A stretch of 44,837 nt of DNA, taken from positions 1-44,837 of the forward strand of contig JBPCKZ010000121.1 of assembly GCA_051003795.1 (NCBI GenBank), written 5' to 3'. Every line of letters starts with the position of its first letter. Position 1 is the stretch's first letter. Of this stretch, positions 7,175 through 15,684 are shown one piece after another. The position numbers and the translations under genes are program-made. The DNA comes from JALYXS01 sp051003795 (GTDB lineage Bacteria; Acidobacteriota; Terriglobia; Bryobacterales; Bryobacteraceae). The notes below the pieces were generated by a model that worked only from the letters and a program-made list of their open reading frames with translations, did not search any database and was not told the DNA's origin.

Positions 7175-8287
7175 TTGAACATTCTCGTCCTGAACGCGGG
7201 CTCCAGCAGCCTCAAAATTTCGTTGTTCGATCCGCATCTGAACTCTTCCGCCATTTGGGAGACCAAGGCCGATATCGACCCGAACGGTTTGCATCTGGAT
7301 GCCCTGCTCGAACCTCACAAAGACAAGGTCGACGCCGTTGGCCACCGCATCGTTCATGGCGGCAGGATCTTCCGCGAGAGCGCCCTCATCACGCCCGGCG
7401 TGAGAGAAGCAATCAAGCGGCTCCGGGAACTCGCGCCCGCCCACAACGCCATCGAACTGCAAGGCATCGAGGCAATCGACGGCATCTTCGGCCGCGCCAT
7501 CCCGCAGATCGCCGTCTTCGACACGGCCTTTCACGCGACCCTGCCGCCTGAAGCGTATGTCTACCCTGGCCCTTATGAGTGGATCGATCGGGATATCCGC
7601 CGCTATGGTTTTCACGGCATCAGCCATCAATATGCTTCCCGCCGCGCGGCCGAAATTCTCGGCCGCGATTTGAAATCGCTTCGCCTGATTACCTGCCATC
7701 TCGGAAACGGCTGTTCCCTGGCGGCCGTTCGCGGCGGCGTCTCGATCGACACAACCATGGGCTTCACTCCGCTCGAAGGACTCATGATGGGCAGCCGCTC
7801 GGGTTCGGTCGACCCCGGCATTCTTCTCTATCTGCTCAACAATCGCGGTTACGACGTCCCTCGGCTTGCCGGCGTCCTCAATCGGGAATCCGGATTGAAG
7901 GGGATCTCGGGCGTGTCCGAAGACATGCGCGAGGTTCTCAAGGCGAAGGAAGCGGGCAACCCGCGCGCCCAACTCGCGTTCGACATCTACGTTCACAGCG
8001 TGCGGTCGTATATCGGCGCGATGCTCGGAAGCCTCGGCGATCTCGATGCCCTGATCTTTACCGCCGGGGTGGGCGAAAATTGCGCTCCGTTGCGCGCCGC
8101 CGTCTGCGAGGGGCTCGGGTTTCTAAATCTAAGGCTGGATCTCGAAAAAAATCGGCAATCGCCGCCCGATGTAAACATCGCCCTGGCGGATTCCGCGCGT
8201 CCCGTCTTGATCGTGCATACGCGCGAGAATTGGGAAATCGCGCAAGAATGCACCCGCGTGCTAACTACTTCGGAGGAGCGGGCGTAG
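7175..8287 (+). CDS. ackA: Acetate kinase
   Basis: 370 residues from a TTG start (no other start is compatible with the conserved MNILVLNAGSSSLK). Acetate kinase interconverts acetate plus ATP and acetyl phosphate. ASKHA-fold motifs are present: NAGSSSLK at the N-terminus, GHRIVHGG, FDTAFHATLP, GFHGISHQYAS, CHLGNGCS, the DTTMGFTPLEGLMMGSRSG adenosine/substrate segment, and TAGVGEN. It is somewhat shorter than the roughly 400-residue norm. No phosphotransacetylase gene lies nearby. The 3' end overlaps the convergent gene at 8265-9038 by 23 bases. Confidence 0.93.
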   Translation: MNILVLNAGSSSLKISLFDPHLNSSAIWETKADIDPNGLHLDALLEPHKDKVDAVGHRIVHGGRIFRESALITPGVREAIKRLRELAPAHNAIELQGIEAIDGIFGRAIPQIAVFDTAFHATLPPEAYVYPGPYEWIDRDIRRYGFHGISHQYASRRAAEILGRDLKSLRLITCHLGNGCSLAAVRGGVSIDTTMGFTPLEGLMMGSRSGSVDPGILLYLLNNRGYDVPRLAGVLNRESGLKGISGVSEDMREVLKAKEAGNPRAQLAFDIYVHSVRSYIGAMLGSLGDLDALIFTAGVGENCAPLRAAVCEGLGFLNLRLDLEKNRQSPPDVNIALADSARPVLIVHTRENWEIAQECTRVLTTSEERA

Positions 8288-9038
8288 GCGTCTTCTCCAC
8301 CTCGTCGCCGAAGGTGATGTTCGCGTCGCTCTTGAACTGTTTATAGTTCTCGTACTTCACCGTCATCTTGATCCGCTGCGGCCCGGCCTGGAATCGAAGC
8401 GTGTCGTTCGCGGTCGTGTAAGTCGGGAACCAATATTTTCCGTCGATCTGCTCCCGGTAAGTTTCAAATTTCGGGAACTGGTCGTCCTGGCCTCGATGCC
8501 GCACTCCGACGCCCTTCCCGTAGGTCTTCACAATTTGCAGGTCGCGATCGTCCACCCAGATCTCGCCTTCAAAATAACGCTTGCCCTTTTCCAGGGTCTT
8601 GGGCTTGACGGAAAACATGTAGCAGGAGATCTCATCCACCTTCTGCTTGCCCAGGTAGCGAATGTCGTACTCGCCGATAGTGTTCGTGGTTAGAACGAAC
8701 GGCTGCACATTCCGCAAATCCGCCTCGTCGTCGGGCGTCAACAGAATGTTTTGCAGGGTCGAAACGGGGGCGCGGACCACTCGCTCGGTGCGCTTGTTGT
8801 CCGCGCCGAAAATGATATCCGAGACAATCTCGTACTTTCCGCGCGGGTTGCCATCCGCATCGAGCTCCTGAATCTTCACCGATTGCCGGTAAGTATAATT
8901 TTCGCGAGCTTTCTGGAACGCCGCTTCCTTCGCCGCAAACTTCTTAATGATCTCGTTCGGATCGGGCTCCTTCGTATTGTCGGCAAAGCCGGCCGGAGCC
9001 AGAGTTGCCAGCAGCAGGCAAAAGGCAAATCGGTGCAT
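8265..9038 (-). CDS. Secreted outer-membrane lipoprotein-sorting-like protein
   Basis: 257 residues with a signal peptide (MHRFAFCLLLATLAPAGFA). The mature protein is rich in beta strands, as in LolA/LolB-like folds: NYTYRQSVKIQELDADGNPR, then VSDIIFG, FEGEIWVDDRDLQIVKTYG and KYWFPTYT. The WVDDRDLQIVK and W-F-P pattern is typical of the half-barrel 'outer membrane lipoprotein-sorting' relatives abundant in Acidobacteriota. The exact role is unknown. It ends in a low-complexity EKTPTPAPPK tail that overlaps the end of ackA. Confidence 0.65.
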   Translation of the reverse strand: MHRFAFCLLLATLAPAGFADNTKEPDPNEIIKKFAAKEAAFQKARENYTYRQSVKIQELDADGNPRGKYEIVSDIIFGADNKRTERVVRAPVSTLQNILLTPDDEADLRNVQPFVLTTNTIGEYDIRYLGKQKVDEISCYMFSVKPKTLEKGKRYFEGEIWVDDRDLQIVKTYGKGVGVRHRGQDDQFPKFETYREQIDGKYWFPTYTTANDTLRFQAGPQRIKMTVKYENYKQFKSDANITFGDEVEKTPTPAPPK

Positions 9039-9065
9039 AATTCCTCGCTTTAAAAGACGTAATCG

Positions 9066-10235
9066 TTATCCGAGCAGTTTCTTCGCAATTGTAACCAATT
9101 GGATGTTGCTTGTGCCCTCGTAGATCCGACCGATCTTGGCGTCCCGATAGAGTTTTTCGACCGGATAATCCTTTGTAATACCCACCCCGCCGAAGATTTC
9201 GATTGCCTGGGAAGCGATCCGCTCCGCGATCCGCGAGCTGAAGTATTTCGCCATGGCCGCTTCCGTCACGAATGGCAGACCGGCGTCGCGCAACCGCGCG
9301 GAGTTATATACCAAAAGGCGCGCCGCTTCGAGTTCCGCGGCCATTTTGGCGATCTGAAAACGCACGCCCTGGAATTCGCCGATTGTCCGGCCGAACTGCT
9401 TGCGCAGCTTGGCGTACGCGACGGCATGGTCGAGCGCGCCGCGCGCGAGCCCAACCATCTGCGCTCCGATGGCGATGCGCCCCTCGTTCAACGTCTCAAT
9501 TGCGATTTTGTATCCCTTGCCCACTTCGCCCATCACGTTTTCTCGCGGAACGCGGCAATTATCGAAAATCAGCTCGCAGGTGGAGGAAGCGCGTAACCCC
9601 AGCTTGTCTTCTTTCTTACCGATCTGGAAACCGGCGAGGCCTCGGTCGACCAAAAAAGCGGTGATGCCGCGATATCCCGCCGATGGATTCGCGTTTGCGA
9701 ATACCAGAAACAGCCCCGATTCCGCAGCGTTCGTGATCCAGAATTTGCGTCCCGTGAGCAGGTAAGAATCGCCGTCCGCAACCGCTTGGGTCGTGAGCGC
9801 AAAAGCGTCGGACCCGGACCCGGCCTCGGAGAGCGCGTAGGAAGCGACGGTATCCGAAGCTAGCCGGGGCAGGTATTTCCGCTTCTGTCCGGGATTCGCC
9901 CAGCGGAGGATCGCGTTGTTCACGATGGTGTTCTGAACGTCGACAATGACGCCCGCCGATGGATCGACCGCCGACAGTTCCTCTACCGCAAGCACGCACT
10001 GGAAGAAGCTGCCACCCTGTCCGCCATACTCCTCTGGAATTTCAATCCCCATCAGCCCGAGTTCGAAAAACTGCCGGATGATGCCTGGGCGGAAGACCGC
10101 CTCCTCGTCCATGGCGCGCGCGTGCGGAGCGATTTGCTCGCGCGCAAACCGTCCGACCGTCGCGCGGAACAGTTCCTCTTCTTCGCTTAGCCGAGTCAGG
10201 GGCTGAGCCGGCGGCAGGTTGGCCGGCGCCGTCAA
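9066..10235 (-). CDS. Acyl-CoA dehydrogenase
   Basis: 389 residues from a TTG start at 10235 that overlaps the TGA of the alanine dehydrogenase gene. An in-frame extension to 10457 exists but is only the antisense-like reading of that gene. The enzyme oxidises acyl-CoA to enoyl-CoA with FAD and passes electrons to ETF. Signatures: ALSEAGSGSDA, FWITNA, the C-terminal QAIEIFGGVGITKDYPVEKLYRD in two adjoining pieces, and the catalytic glutamate in IYEGTSNIQ (about E373), the position used by short/branched-chain enzymes. An etfBA pair lies at 12976-14735. Confidence 0.92.
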   Translation of the reverse strand: MTAPANLPPAQPLTRLSEEEELFRATVGRFAREQIAPHARAMDEEAVFRPGIIRQFFELGLMGIEIPEEYGGQGGSFFQCVLAVEELSAVDPSAGVIVDVQNTIVNNAILRWANPGQKRKYLPRLASDTVASYALSEAGSGSDAFALTTQAVADGDSYLLTGRKFWITNAAESGLFLVFANANPSAGYRGITAFLVDRGLAGFQIGKKEDKLGLRASSTCELIFDNCRVPRENVMGEVGKGYKIAIETLNEGRIAIGAQMVGLARGALDHAVAYAKLRKQFGRTIGEFQGVRFQIAKMAAELEAARLLVYNSARLRDAGLPFVTEAAMAKYFSSRIAERIASQAIEIFGGVGITKDYPVEKLYRDAKIGRIYEGTSNIQLVTIAKKLLG

Positions 10236-11344
10236 ATCACGCTCTCCAATTCCCGCCAGGGCCGTCCTTGCGATTCCGCGACCGCCGCGTAAGTGATGTG
10301 GCCGCGATAAGTGTTCACGCCCTCCCGCAGGCCCTTGTGCTCGCCGCACGCGCGTTCCAGCCCCTTGTTCGCGAGCTCCATCAGATAGGGGAATGTCGCA
10401 TTCGTCAGAGCGAATGTCGACGTGTGCGGAACCGCCGCGGGCATGTTCGAAACGCAATAGTGCAGAACGCCATCGACGAAGTAAACCGGCTCGGTGTGCG
10501 TCGTCGCATGCGACGTTTCAAAACAGCCGCCCTGGTCGATCGCCACATCCACCACCACCGAACCGCGCTTCATGTTCGCGATCGTCTGCCGCCGCACCAG
10601 CTTCGGCGCCGACGCCCCTGGAATCAATACGGCGCCCACCACCAAATCCGAATGACGCAACGTTTCTCCGATGGTCCAGACGTTGGACGCGAGCGTCACC
10701 AGTTGCCCGTTGAAGATGTCGTCGAGTTCCCGTAGCCGGTTCAAATTGCGGTCGATAATCGTTACGTGCGCGCCCATGCCAAGCGCCATCTTGGCGGCGT
10801 TGGTTCCGACCACTCCGCCGCCCAATATCGCGACATTGGCCGGGGCCACGCCCGGCACGCCGCCGAGCAGCACGCCGCGCCCGCCATTTGGCGCCTCCAG
10901 ATACTGCGCCCCAACCTGCACCGACATGCGTCCAGCGACTTCGCTCATGGGAGTGAGCAGGGGCAGGGAACCATCGGGCTCGACGATGGTCTCGTAGGCC
11001 ACCCCATTGGTGCCGGATTCGACCAGCCGGTTGGTCAGCTCCGGCAGCGGGGCGAGGTGTAAATAAGTGAAGAGGGTGAGATTGGGGCGGAGATAACCAT
11101 ATTCCGAAGGTTGCGGCTCCTTGACCTTGACGATCAGGTCGGCTTTTTTCCAGACCTCCGCCGCGTTCTGGATAATGCCGGCTCCGGCCTGCATGTACTC
11201 GCGGTCGGCGATGGCGCTCCCTTCGCCGGCATGTGTCTCGACCAACACTTCATGCCCCGCCTCGCGCAGGGCGATCACCCCGCTCGGAACCAGTGAAACG
11301 CGCGCCTCGTGATCTTTGACTTCCTTCGGAACTCCAATAATCAT
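10232..11344 (-). CDS. ald: Alanine dehydrogenase
   Basis: 370 residues from ATG at 11344 (MIIGVPKEVKDHEARVSLVP). It converts L-alanine plus NAD+ to pyruvate, NADH and ammonia. Family marks: the MIIGVPKE...E.RV N-terminus, the VKVKEPQPSEY segment, and the glycine-rich NAD motif in NVAILGGGVVGTNAAKMALGMGA. Late motifs are DQGGCFETSHATTH and the conserved NMPAAVPHTSTFALTNAT. The length matches the family. It is followed without a gap by the acyl-CoA dehydrogenase gene and is divergent from acpP-fabF, leaving a shared promoter region of about 90 bases. Confidence 0.93.
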   Translation of the reverse strand: MIIGVPKEVKDHEARVSLVPSGVIALREAGHEVLVETHAGEGSAIADREYMQAGAGIIQNAAEVWKKADLIVKVKEPQPSEYGYLRPNLTLFTYLHLAPLPELTNRLVESGTNGVAYETIVEPDGSLPLLTPMSEVAGRMSVQVGAQYLEAPNGGRGVLLGGVPGVAPANVAILGGGVVGTNAAKMALGMGAHVTIIDRNLNRLRELDDIFNGQLVTLASNVWTIGETLRHSDLVVGAVLIPGASAPKLVRRQTIANMKRGSVVVDVAIDQGGCFETSHATTHTEPVYFVDGVLHYCVSNMPAAVPHTSTFALTNATFPYLMELANKGLERACGEHKGLREGVNTYRGHITYAAVAESQGRPWRELESVI

Positions 11345-11435
11345 GGCTGCTTCCATGTTGACATGGTCTTCGGGAGTTGCGGATTTTCAGCCGCCGCCGC
11401 TAAAATCAAGAGTTTATGGAATCTCTGGAGGATTC

Positions 11436-11678
11436 ATGGCAGCCGTTGAGCAAAAGGTAAAGCAGATCATCGTCGAGCAGCTTGGGGTGGACGAAAGCCA
11501 AGTCGACAACAACGCGTCGTTCGTCGACGATCTGGGGGCGGATTCGCTCGACATCGTCGAACTCGTCATGGCTTTCGAAGAAGCCTTCGAGCTTGAGATT
11601 CCCGACGAGGACGCGGAAAAAATCGTCACCGTCAAAGACGCAGTCGATTACATTCAGGCCAAGACCGACAAAAAGTAG
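11436..11678 (+). CDS. acpP: Acyl carrier protein
   Basis: An 80-residue acidic protein beginning MAAVEQKVKQIIVEQLGV. The start is set by CTGGAGG at 11425-11431; an upstream in-frame ATG at 11316 would read through the ald start region and is not needed. Ser37 in GADSLD is the 4'-phosphopantetheine attachment site, followed by the helix II recognition sequence DIVELVMAFEEAFELEIP. It carries growing acyl chains in type II fatty acid synthesis. fabF follows 48 bases downstream. Confidence 0.96.
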   Translation: MAAVEQKVKQIIVEQLGVDESQVDNNASFVDDLGADSLDIVELVMAFEEAFELEIPDEDAEKIVTVKDAVDYIQAKTDKK

Positions 11679-11713
11679 GCGCGGTTCTCTCGAACGGCAA
11701 GCAGTTACGTGTG

Positions 11714-11719
11714 AAGGAG
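11714..11719 (+). promoter_or_regulatory. Shine-Dalgarno site of fabF
   Basis: AAGGAG lies 7 bases before the ATT codon at 11727. It supports initiation there rather than at the internal TTG (11760) or GTG (11763). Confidence 0.6.
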
Positions 11720-11726
11720 ATCGGGT

Positions 11727-12968
11727 ATTTCTCGCAGAGTCGTCGTAACGGGAATCGGTTTGGTGACCGCCATCGGTACCGGCACGGAAGAGTGCTGGCA
11801 GGCGATCCTGAAGGGTAAGAACGGAATCGAGCGCATCACGCAATTCGACGCTTCCGCGTTTGCGTGTCGGATTGCCGGCGAAGTGAAGAATTTCGATCCC
11901 GCCAGGTACATCGAGAAAAAAGAGATCAAGAAAATGGGGCGGTTCATACAGTTCGCCATCGCGGCGACTGAATATGCCCTGGCTGGCTCCGGCTTTCGCG
12001 TTACGCCCGAAAGCGAAGAGATGGTGGGCGTGTATATCGGGAGCGGCATCGGCGGGTTCGACGTCATTGAACGCGAGCATCGCAATTATCTGGAGCATGG
12101 GCCGCGCCGCATCTCGCCGTTTTTTATTCCCGCCACCATCGTCAATCTGGCATCGGGTTACGTTTCCATTCGTACCGGCGCGAAGGGACCGAATTCGGCC
12201 ACGGCAACGGCCTGCACAACCAGCGCTCACGCGGTTGGGGACTCGTTCAGGATCATCCAGCGAGGCGACGCCGACGCCATGATTTGCGGCGGCGCGGAGG
12301 CATGCATCACGCCGATGGGGATCGGCGGATTCGCCGCCATGCGCGCGCTTTCAACGCGCAACGACCAACCGGAACATGCATCCCGCCCGTTCGACCGGGA
12401 TCGCGATGGTTTTGTCGTGGGGGAAGGGGCCGGCATCCTCATTTTGGAAGAACTGGAATTCGCCAAGGCTCGCGGGGCGAATATTCTGGCCGAAGCGGCT
12501 GGATACGGCATGAGCGCGGATGCGCACCATGTGACGTCGCCCCCCGAAGATGGCGACGGCGCATTCCGCGTCATGCGCAATTCACTGCGCGATGCGAAGA
12601 TCGGGCCGGACCGGATCGGATATATCAACGCGCATGGCACGTCGACGCCCCTTGGCGATCGTATCGAGACCATGGCGATCAAGCGCTGTTTCGGCGAGTT
12701 CGCCCGCGGCATCGCCGTCAGCTCGACCAAATCGATGACCGGCCACTTGCTGGGCGGCGCGGGCGCTTTGGAAGCGGGAATTACGGTGCTCGCGATTCGC
12801 GATCAGATCGCGCCTCCCACGACGAACTACGAAAACCCCGATCCGGAATGCGATTTGGATTACGTGCCCAATCAAGCGCGCCCCTGTAAGATCGATTACG
12901 CGCTGTCGAATTCGTTTGGCTTCGGCGGGACTAACGGTGCGCTGATTTTCAAGCGCTTCACGGATTGA
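11727..12968 (+). CDS. fabF: 3-oxoacyl-[ACP] synthase II, apparent ATT start
   Basis: The condensing enzyme of fatty acid elongation. The conserved N-terminus SRRVVVTGIGLVTAIG is encoded in frame from 11730, but a TGA lies six codons before ATT 11727. The only codon giving the full N-terminus is therefore ATT 11727, placed 7 bases after AAGGAG. With this start (413 residues) the triad falls at Cys163 (TACTTSAH), His303 (NAHGTSTP) and His340 (MTGHLLG). Those are the numbers reported for E. coli FabF. It forms an operon with acpP, and etfBA follows. Confidence 0.9.
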   Translation: MSRRVVVTGIGLVTAIGTGTEECWQAILKGKNGIERITQFDASAFACRIAGEVKNFDPARYIEKKEIKKMGRFIQFAIAATEYALAGSGFRVTPESEEMVGVYIGSGIGGFDVIEREHRNYLEHGPRRISPFFIPATIVNLASGYVSIRTGAKGPNSATATACTTSAHAVGDSFRIIQRGDADAMICGGAEACITPMGIGGFAAMRALSTRNDQPEHASRPFDRDRDGFVVGEGAGILILEELEFAKARGANILAEAAGYGMSADAHHVTSPPEDGDGAFRVMRNSLRDAKIGPDRIGYINAHGTSTPLGDRIETMAIKRCFGEFARGIAVSSTKSMTGHLLGGAGALEAGITVLAIRDQIAPPTTNYENPDPECDLDYVPNQARPCKIDYALSNSFGFGGTNGALIFKRFTD

Positions 12969-12975
12969 AATTCCC

Positions 12976-13749
12976 ATGAAAATTGTTGTTGCCATCAAGC
13001 AGGTACCCGCGCGCGATTCCCCGCTGCGCGTGAATTCTTCGGGAACTTGGATTCAGGATTCCGATCTTTCGTACGAAATCAACGAGCCGGACGCCTACGC
13101 GCTCGAGGAAGGATTGCAGCTCAAGGAGAAGTTGGGTGGAGAAGTGGTGGTGCTTTGCGCCGGTCCGGCGCGGGCCGCTCAGACCATTCGCGAGGCGCTC
13201 GCAAAAGGCGCGGACCGGGCGATCCACATTGAAGAAGAGAGCCTGGCGGAGTCTGATCCACTCGGTACCGCGCGGCTCATGGCCCAAGCGCTGGCAGCCG
13301 AGAAGCCGGACCTGATCTTGACCGGATTGCAATCGGACGATGTGGGTTACGGCCAAACGGGAGTGATTCTGGCCGAACTGATGGGTTTGCCGCACGCGAC
13401 CATCGTCATGAAGGTCGAAACGCAAAGCGGGAGCGTTCGAGTGAAACGGGAACTGGAGGATGGCTGGTTTCAGCATGTCGAAATTCCGCTGCCCGCGCTG
13501 CTCACAATGCAATCCGGCAGCAACAAATTGCGCTATGCGACCCTCATGGGGATCAAGAAAGCGAAGACGAAAGAAATCAAGCGGCTGACCGCGGCGGAGC
13601 TTGGAGGAAAGTCCACCCGTCCCGCGATCGAGTTCGAACGTATCTACCTTCCCGAGCGCACGAAGCGTTCCCAAATTTTCGATGGGCCGCCGAAAGAAGC
13701 CGCCGCGAAATTGGTGGAGAAATTGAAATTCGAGGCGCGGGTCATATGA
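12976..13749 (+). CDS. etfB: Electron transfer flavoprotein beta subunit
   Basis: 257 residues starting MKIVVAIKQVPARDSPLRV, the typical EtfB opening (KQVPD-like). The adenosine-binding HUP-fold motifs follow: NEPDAYALEEGLQL, VVLCAGPARAAQTIREALAKG and LILTGLQSDDVGYGQTG. EtfB binds AMP and pairs with EtfA to move electrons from acyl-CoA dehydrogenases to the quinone pool. The gene starts 7 bases after fabF and overlaps etfA by 4 bases (ATGA). Confidence 0.93.
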   Translation: MKIVVAIKQVPARDSPLRVNSSGTWIQDSDLSYEINEPDAYALEEGLQLKEKLGGEVVVLCAGPARAAQTIREALAKGADRAIHIEEESLAESDPLGTARLMAQALAAEKPDLILTGLQSDDVGYGQTGVILAELMGLPHATIVMKVETQSGSVRVKRELEDGWFQHVEIPLPALLTMQSGSNKLRYATLMGIKKAKTKEIKRLTAAELGGKSTRPAIEFERIYLPERTKRSQIFDGPPKEAAAKLVEKLKFEARVI

Positions 13750-14735
13750 GCGTCCTGGTCGTTATGGAGCGCTTGAATGAACAGCGCGGCGGCGGTTGGA
13801 ACAAGATGTCCTTCGAGGCGCTGGCTGCCGCCCAGCATTTTGCCGCGGAGCTGCGGCTTCCCGTATACGCGGCGATCTTGGGCCGGAATATCGAAGCGCC
13901 GGCGGCCGGCTTGAAAGACAAAAAGCTCGACGGAATTCATGCCATCGACCATGAGTTGCTGAAGGACTACACGCCCGATGCCTACACCTTGGCCTTGCGG
14001 CAGCTCATTGCCGCGCATCGTCCCAAGCTGGTGGTTTTTCCCCATACCTATCAGGTTCGCGACTTCGCTCCGAAACTTGCGACGGCTTTGAATCGAGTGT
14101 TGGTGAGCGATGTGGTTGCGGATCGGATCGAGAACGGCATGATCGTACTGACGCGGCAGCTTTTCCAGGGCAAGATCAACGTCGACGTCCGCTTCGAAGG
14201 CGATTCGCCGTGGTTCTGCTCCGTGCAGGCGGGCGCCTATCGGGCCGATCGAACGATTGCCGGAACGGCGGAGGTGGAAACGTTCACGCCGGAAATTTCG
14301 GCTTCGCAAATCCGCGCCAAACCGCAAGAGCTCTTTCGTGAATCGCAGCGCGCGGTCGATTTAAGCGCGGCGGAAATCATCGTTTCGGTGGGGCGTGGAA
14401 TCAAGGAAGCCGAAAATATTCCGGTGGTGCGGAAACTTGCCGAGGCGCTTGGCGCGGAGCTCGCGGCCTCGCGGCCGATCTGCGACAGCGGATGGCTCCC
14501 CATGGAGCGGCAAGTCGGGAGTTCGGGCCAGACGGTCGCGCCGAAGATGTATTTGGCCGTGGGAATTTCCGGCGCGATTCAGCATCTGGTGGGAATGAAG
14601 GGCTCGAAAACCGTGGTCGCGATTAATAAGGATCCCGAAGCGCCGATTTTTGAAGTTGCGGATTACGGGATCGTGGGCGATCTGTTCCAGGTAGTTCCCG
14701 CGTTGATCGAGGAGATCGAGAAGGCGAAAGGATAA
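13746..14735 (+). CDS. etfA: Electron transfer flavoprotein alpha subunit
   Basis: 329 residues. The N-terminal HUP domain (FEALAAAQHFAAEL, LVVFPHTYQVRDFAPKLAT) is followed by the FAD-binding C-terminal domain with ASRPICDSGWLP, QVGSSGQTVAPKMYLAVGIS, GAIQHLVGMKGSKTVVAINK and DPEAPIFEVADYGIVGD, all hallmarks of EtfA. It is translationally coupled to etfB and is a likely electron acceptor for the acyl-CoA dehydrogenase encoded at 9066-10235. Confidence 0.94.
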   Translation: MSVLVVMERLNEQRGGGWNKMSFEALAAAQHFAAELRLPVYAAILGRNIEAPAAGLKDKKLDGIHAIDHELLKDYTPDAYTLALRQLIAAHRPKLVVFPHTYQVRDFAPKLATALNRVLVSDVVADRIENGMIVLTRQLFQGKINVDVRFEGDSPWFCSVQAGAYRADRTIAGTAEVETFTPEISASQIRAKPQELFRESQRAVDLSAAEIIVSVGRGIKEAENIPVVRKLAEALGAELAASRPICDSGWLPMERQVGSSGQTVAPKMYLAVGISGAIQHLVGMKGSKTVVAINKDPEAPIFEVADYGIVGDLFQVVPALIEEIEKAKG

Positions 14736-14762
14736 TACCGCGTGAGAATCTTGGGCGCGTAC

Positions 14763-15683
14763 TCACCGCGCTTGCAGCAACTCGCTTACCTTGTTCACTT
14801 CCAGCCGCAAATCCCCGTCTGAATCCACTTCGAATGCGGGCGCGAATTTCGCGCCCCACTCGATTTCGTCGTACCGGTAAGAATAACGCACATGCACTGT
14901 CTGGCTAAACGTATCGTCGATTCCCCTGATCAGAATCATCGCTTCGGCCTGCAGCCGTTCGAGATCGGCCGCGGTAAGGCCGAATAGCGGGCTTTCCGGA
15001 TCGATGGGATGAACCACCGTCCACGTGAGCGGGAAAAAGATAACCTGATCGCGCTCCAGCTTTAATTCCTTGAACTGGCGCTGCAACTTGCCGGCGACTT
15101 CTTCCACCGTCATCAGCAGCACCCTCGCCTGCAGCTCCATCAGGTTGCTCCGGCGGCGATTGACGATGCGGAACTGCAAGCTCGTGCGGTCCTGATACGG
15201 CGCGACGATCATGCGATCGCTGAATCCGATCCGCGCCGACGGCCTCGAAACGCGGCCCACTAGAAGTCCGGTGGCGACGGCGAACCCCATCAGCCCGGAA
15301 AACGCTTCGACCGACGCAACCGAGTTCGCCGCCACGCCCTCCGGATAAATGTTTCCGTAGCCGACGGTGGTCAGGGTGTGCGTGCTGAAGAAGAACGCGT
15401 TCAGAAAACGCCTGGAAGCGGCGGGCGCCTCCGCTCCTTTCAAATGCTGAATGCCAACGGCCGCATAGAGGCCGGCGAACAGCAGGTTCACGATCATGAA
15501 TGCGGCGATAACCAGTCCCAGGAACGTATGCCACGGCGAGCTGATCAGGTATAAGTAGACGTGCAAGTCGCGCCAGTTGGTTCCGCGGCGGCGAACGTTA
15601 AAATTGCCGTCTTTATTGATCGCGCGATTGAGGGTCGAAGTGTACTGCTGAGTGAGGCCCGGATCGAAATTCGGCTTTACCAT
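14763..15683 (-). CDS. Inward-rectifier type potassium channel (KirBac)
   Basis: 306 residues. An N-terminal slide-helix region ends in RGTNWRDLHVYLYLIS. Helix 1 (about 52-75) is followed by the pore helix with filter TTVGYGN (105-111) and helix 2 (about 125-145). A cytoplasmic immunoglobulin-like domain covers residues 155-300 (RMIVAPYQDRTSLQFRIVN, then HPIDPESPLFGLT). The YPEG after the filter and this domain identify the bacterial Kir family. It is encoded one base after the cytochrome gene, so the two share a transcript. Confidence 0.92.
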   Translation of the reverse strand: MVKPNFDPGLTQQYTSTLNRAINKDGNFNVRRRGTNWRDLHVYLYLISSPWHTFLGLVIAAFMIVNLLFAGLYAAVGIQHLKGAEAPAASRRFLNAFFFSTHTLTTVGYGNIYPEGVAANSVASVEAFSGLMGFAVATGLLVGRVSRPSARIGFSDRMIVAPYQDRTSLQFRIVNRRRSNLMELQARVLLMTVEEVAGKLQRQFKELKLERDQVIFFPLTWTVVHPIDPESPLFGLTAADLERLQAEAMILIRGIDDTFSQTVHVRYSYRYDEIEWGAKFAPAFEVDSDGDLRLEVNKVSELLQAR

Positions 15684-15684
15684 C

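Noticed and set aside
7163..7996. 277-codon reverse frame opposite acetate kinase
   Set aside because: It overlaps ackA completely and has no motifs; ackA signatures are unambiguous.
10236..10457. N-terminal extension of the acyl-CoA dehydrogenase
   Set aside because: The extra 74 residues are an out-of-frame reading of ald; the TTG overlapping the ald stop fits family length.
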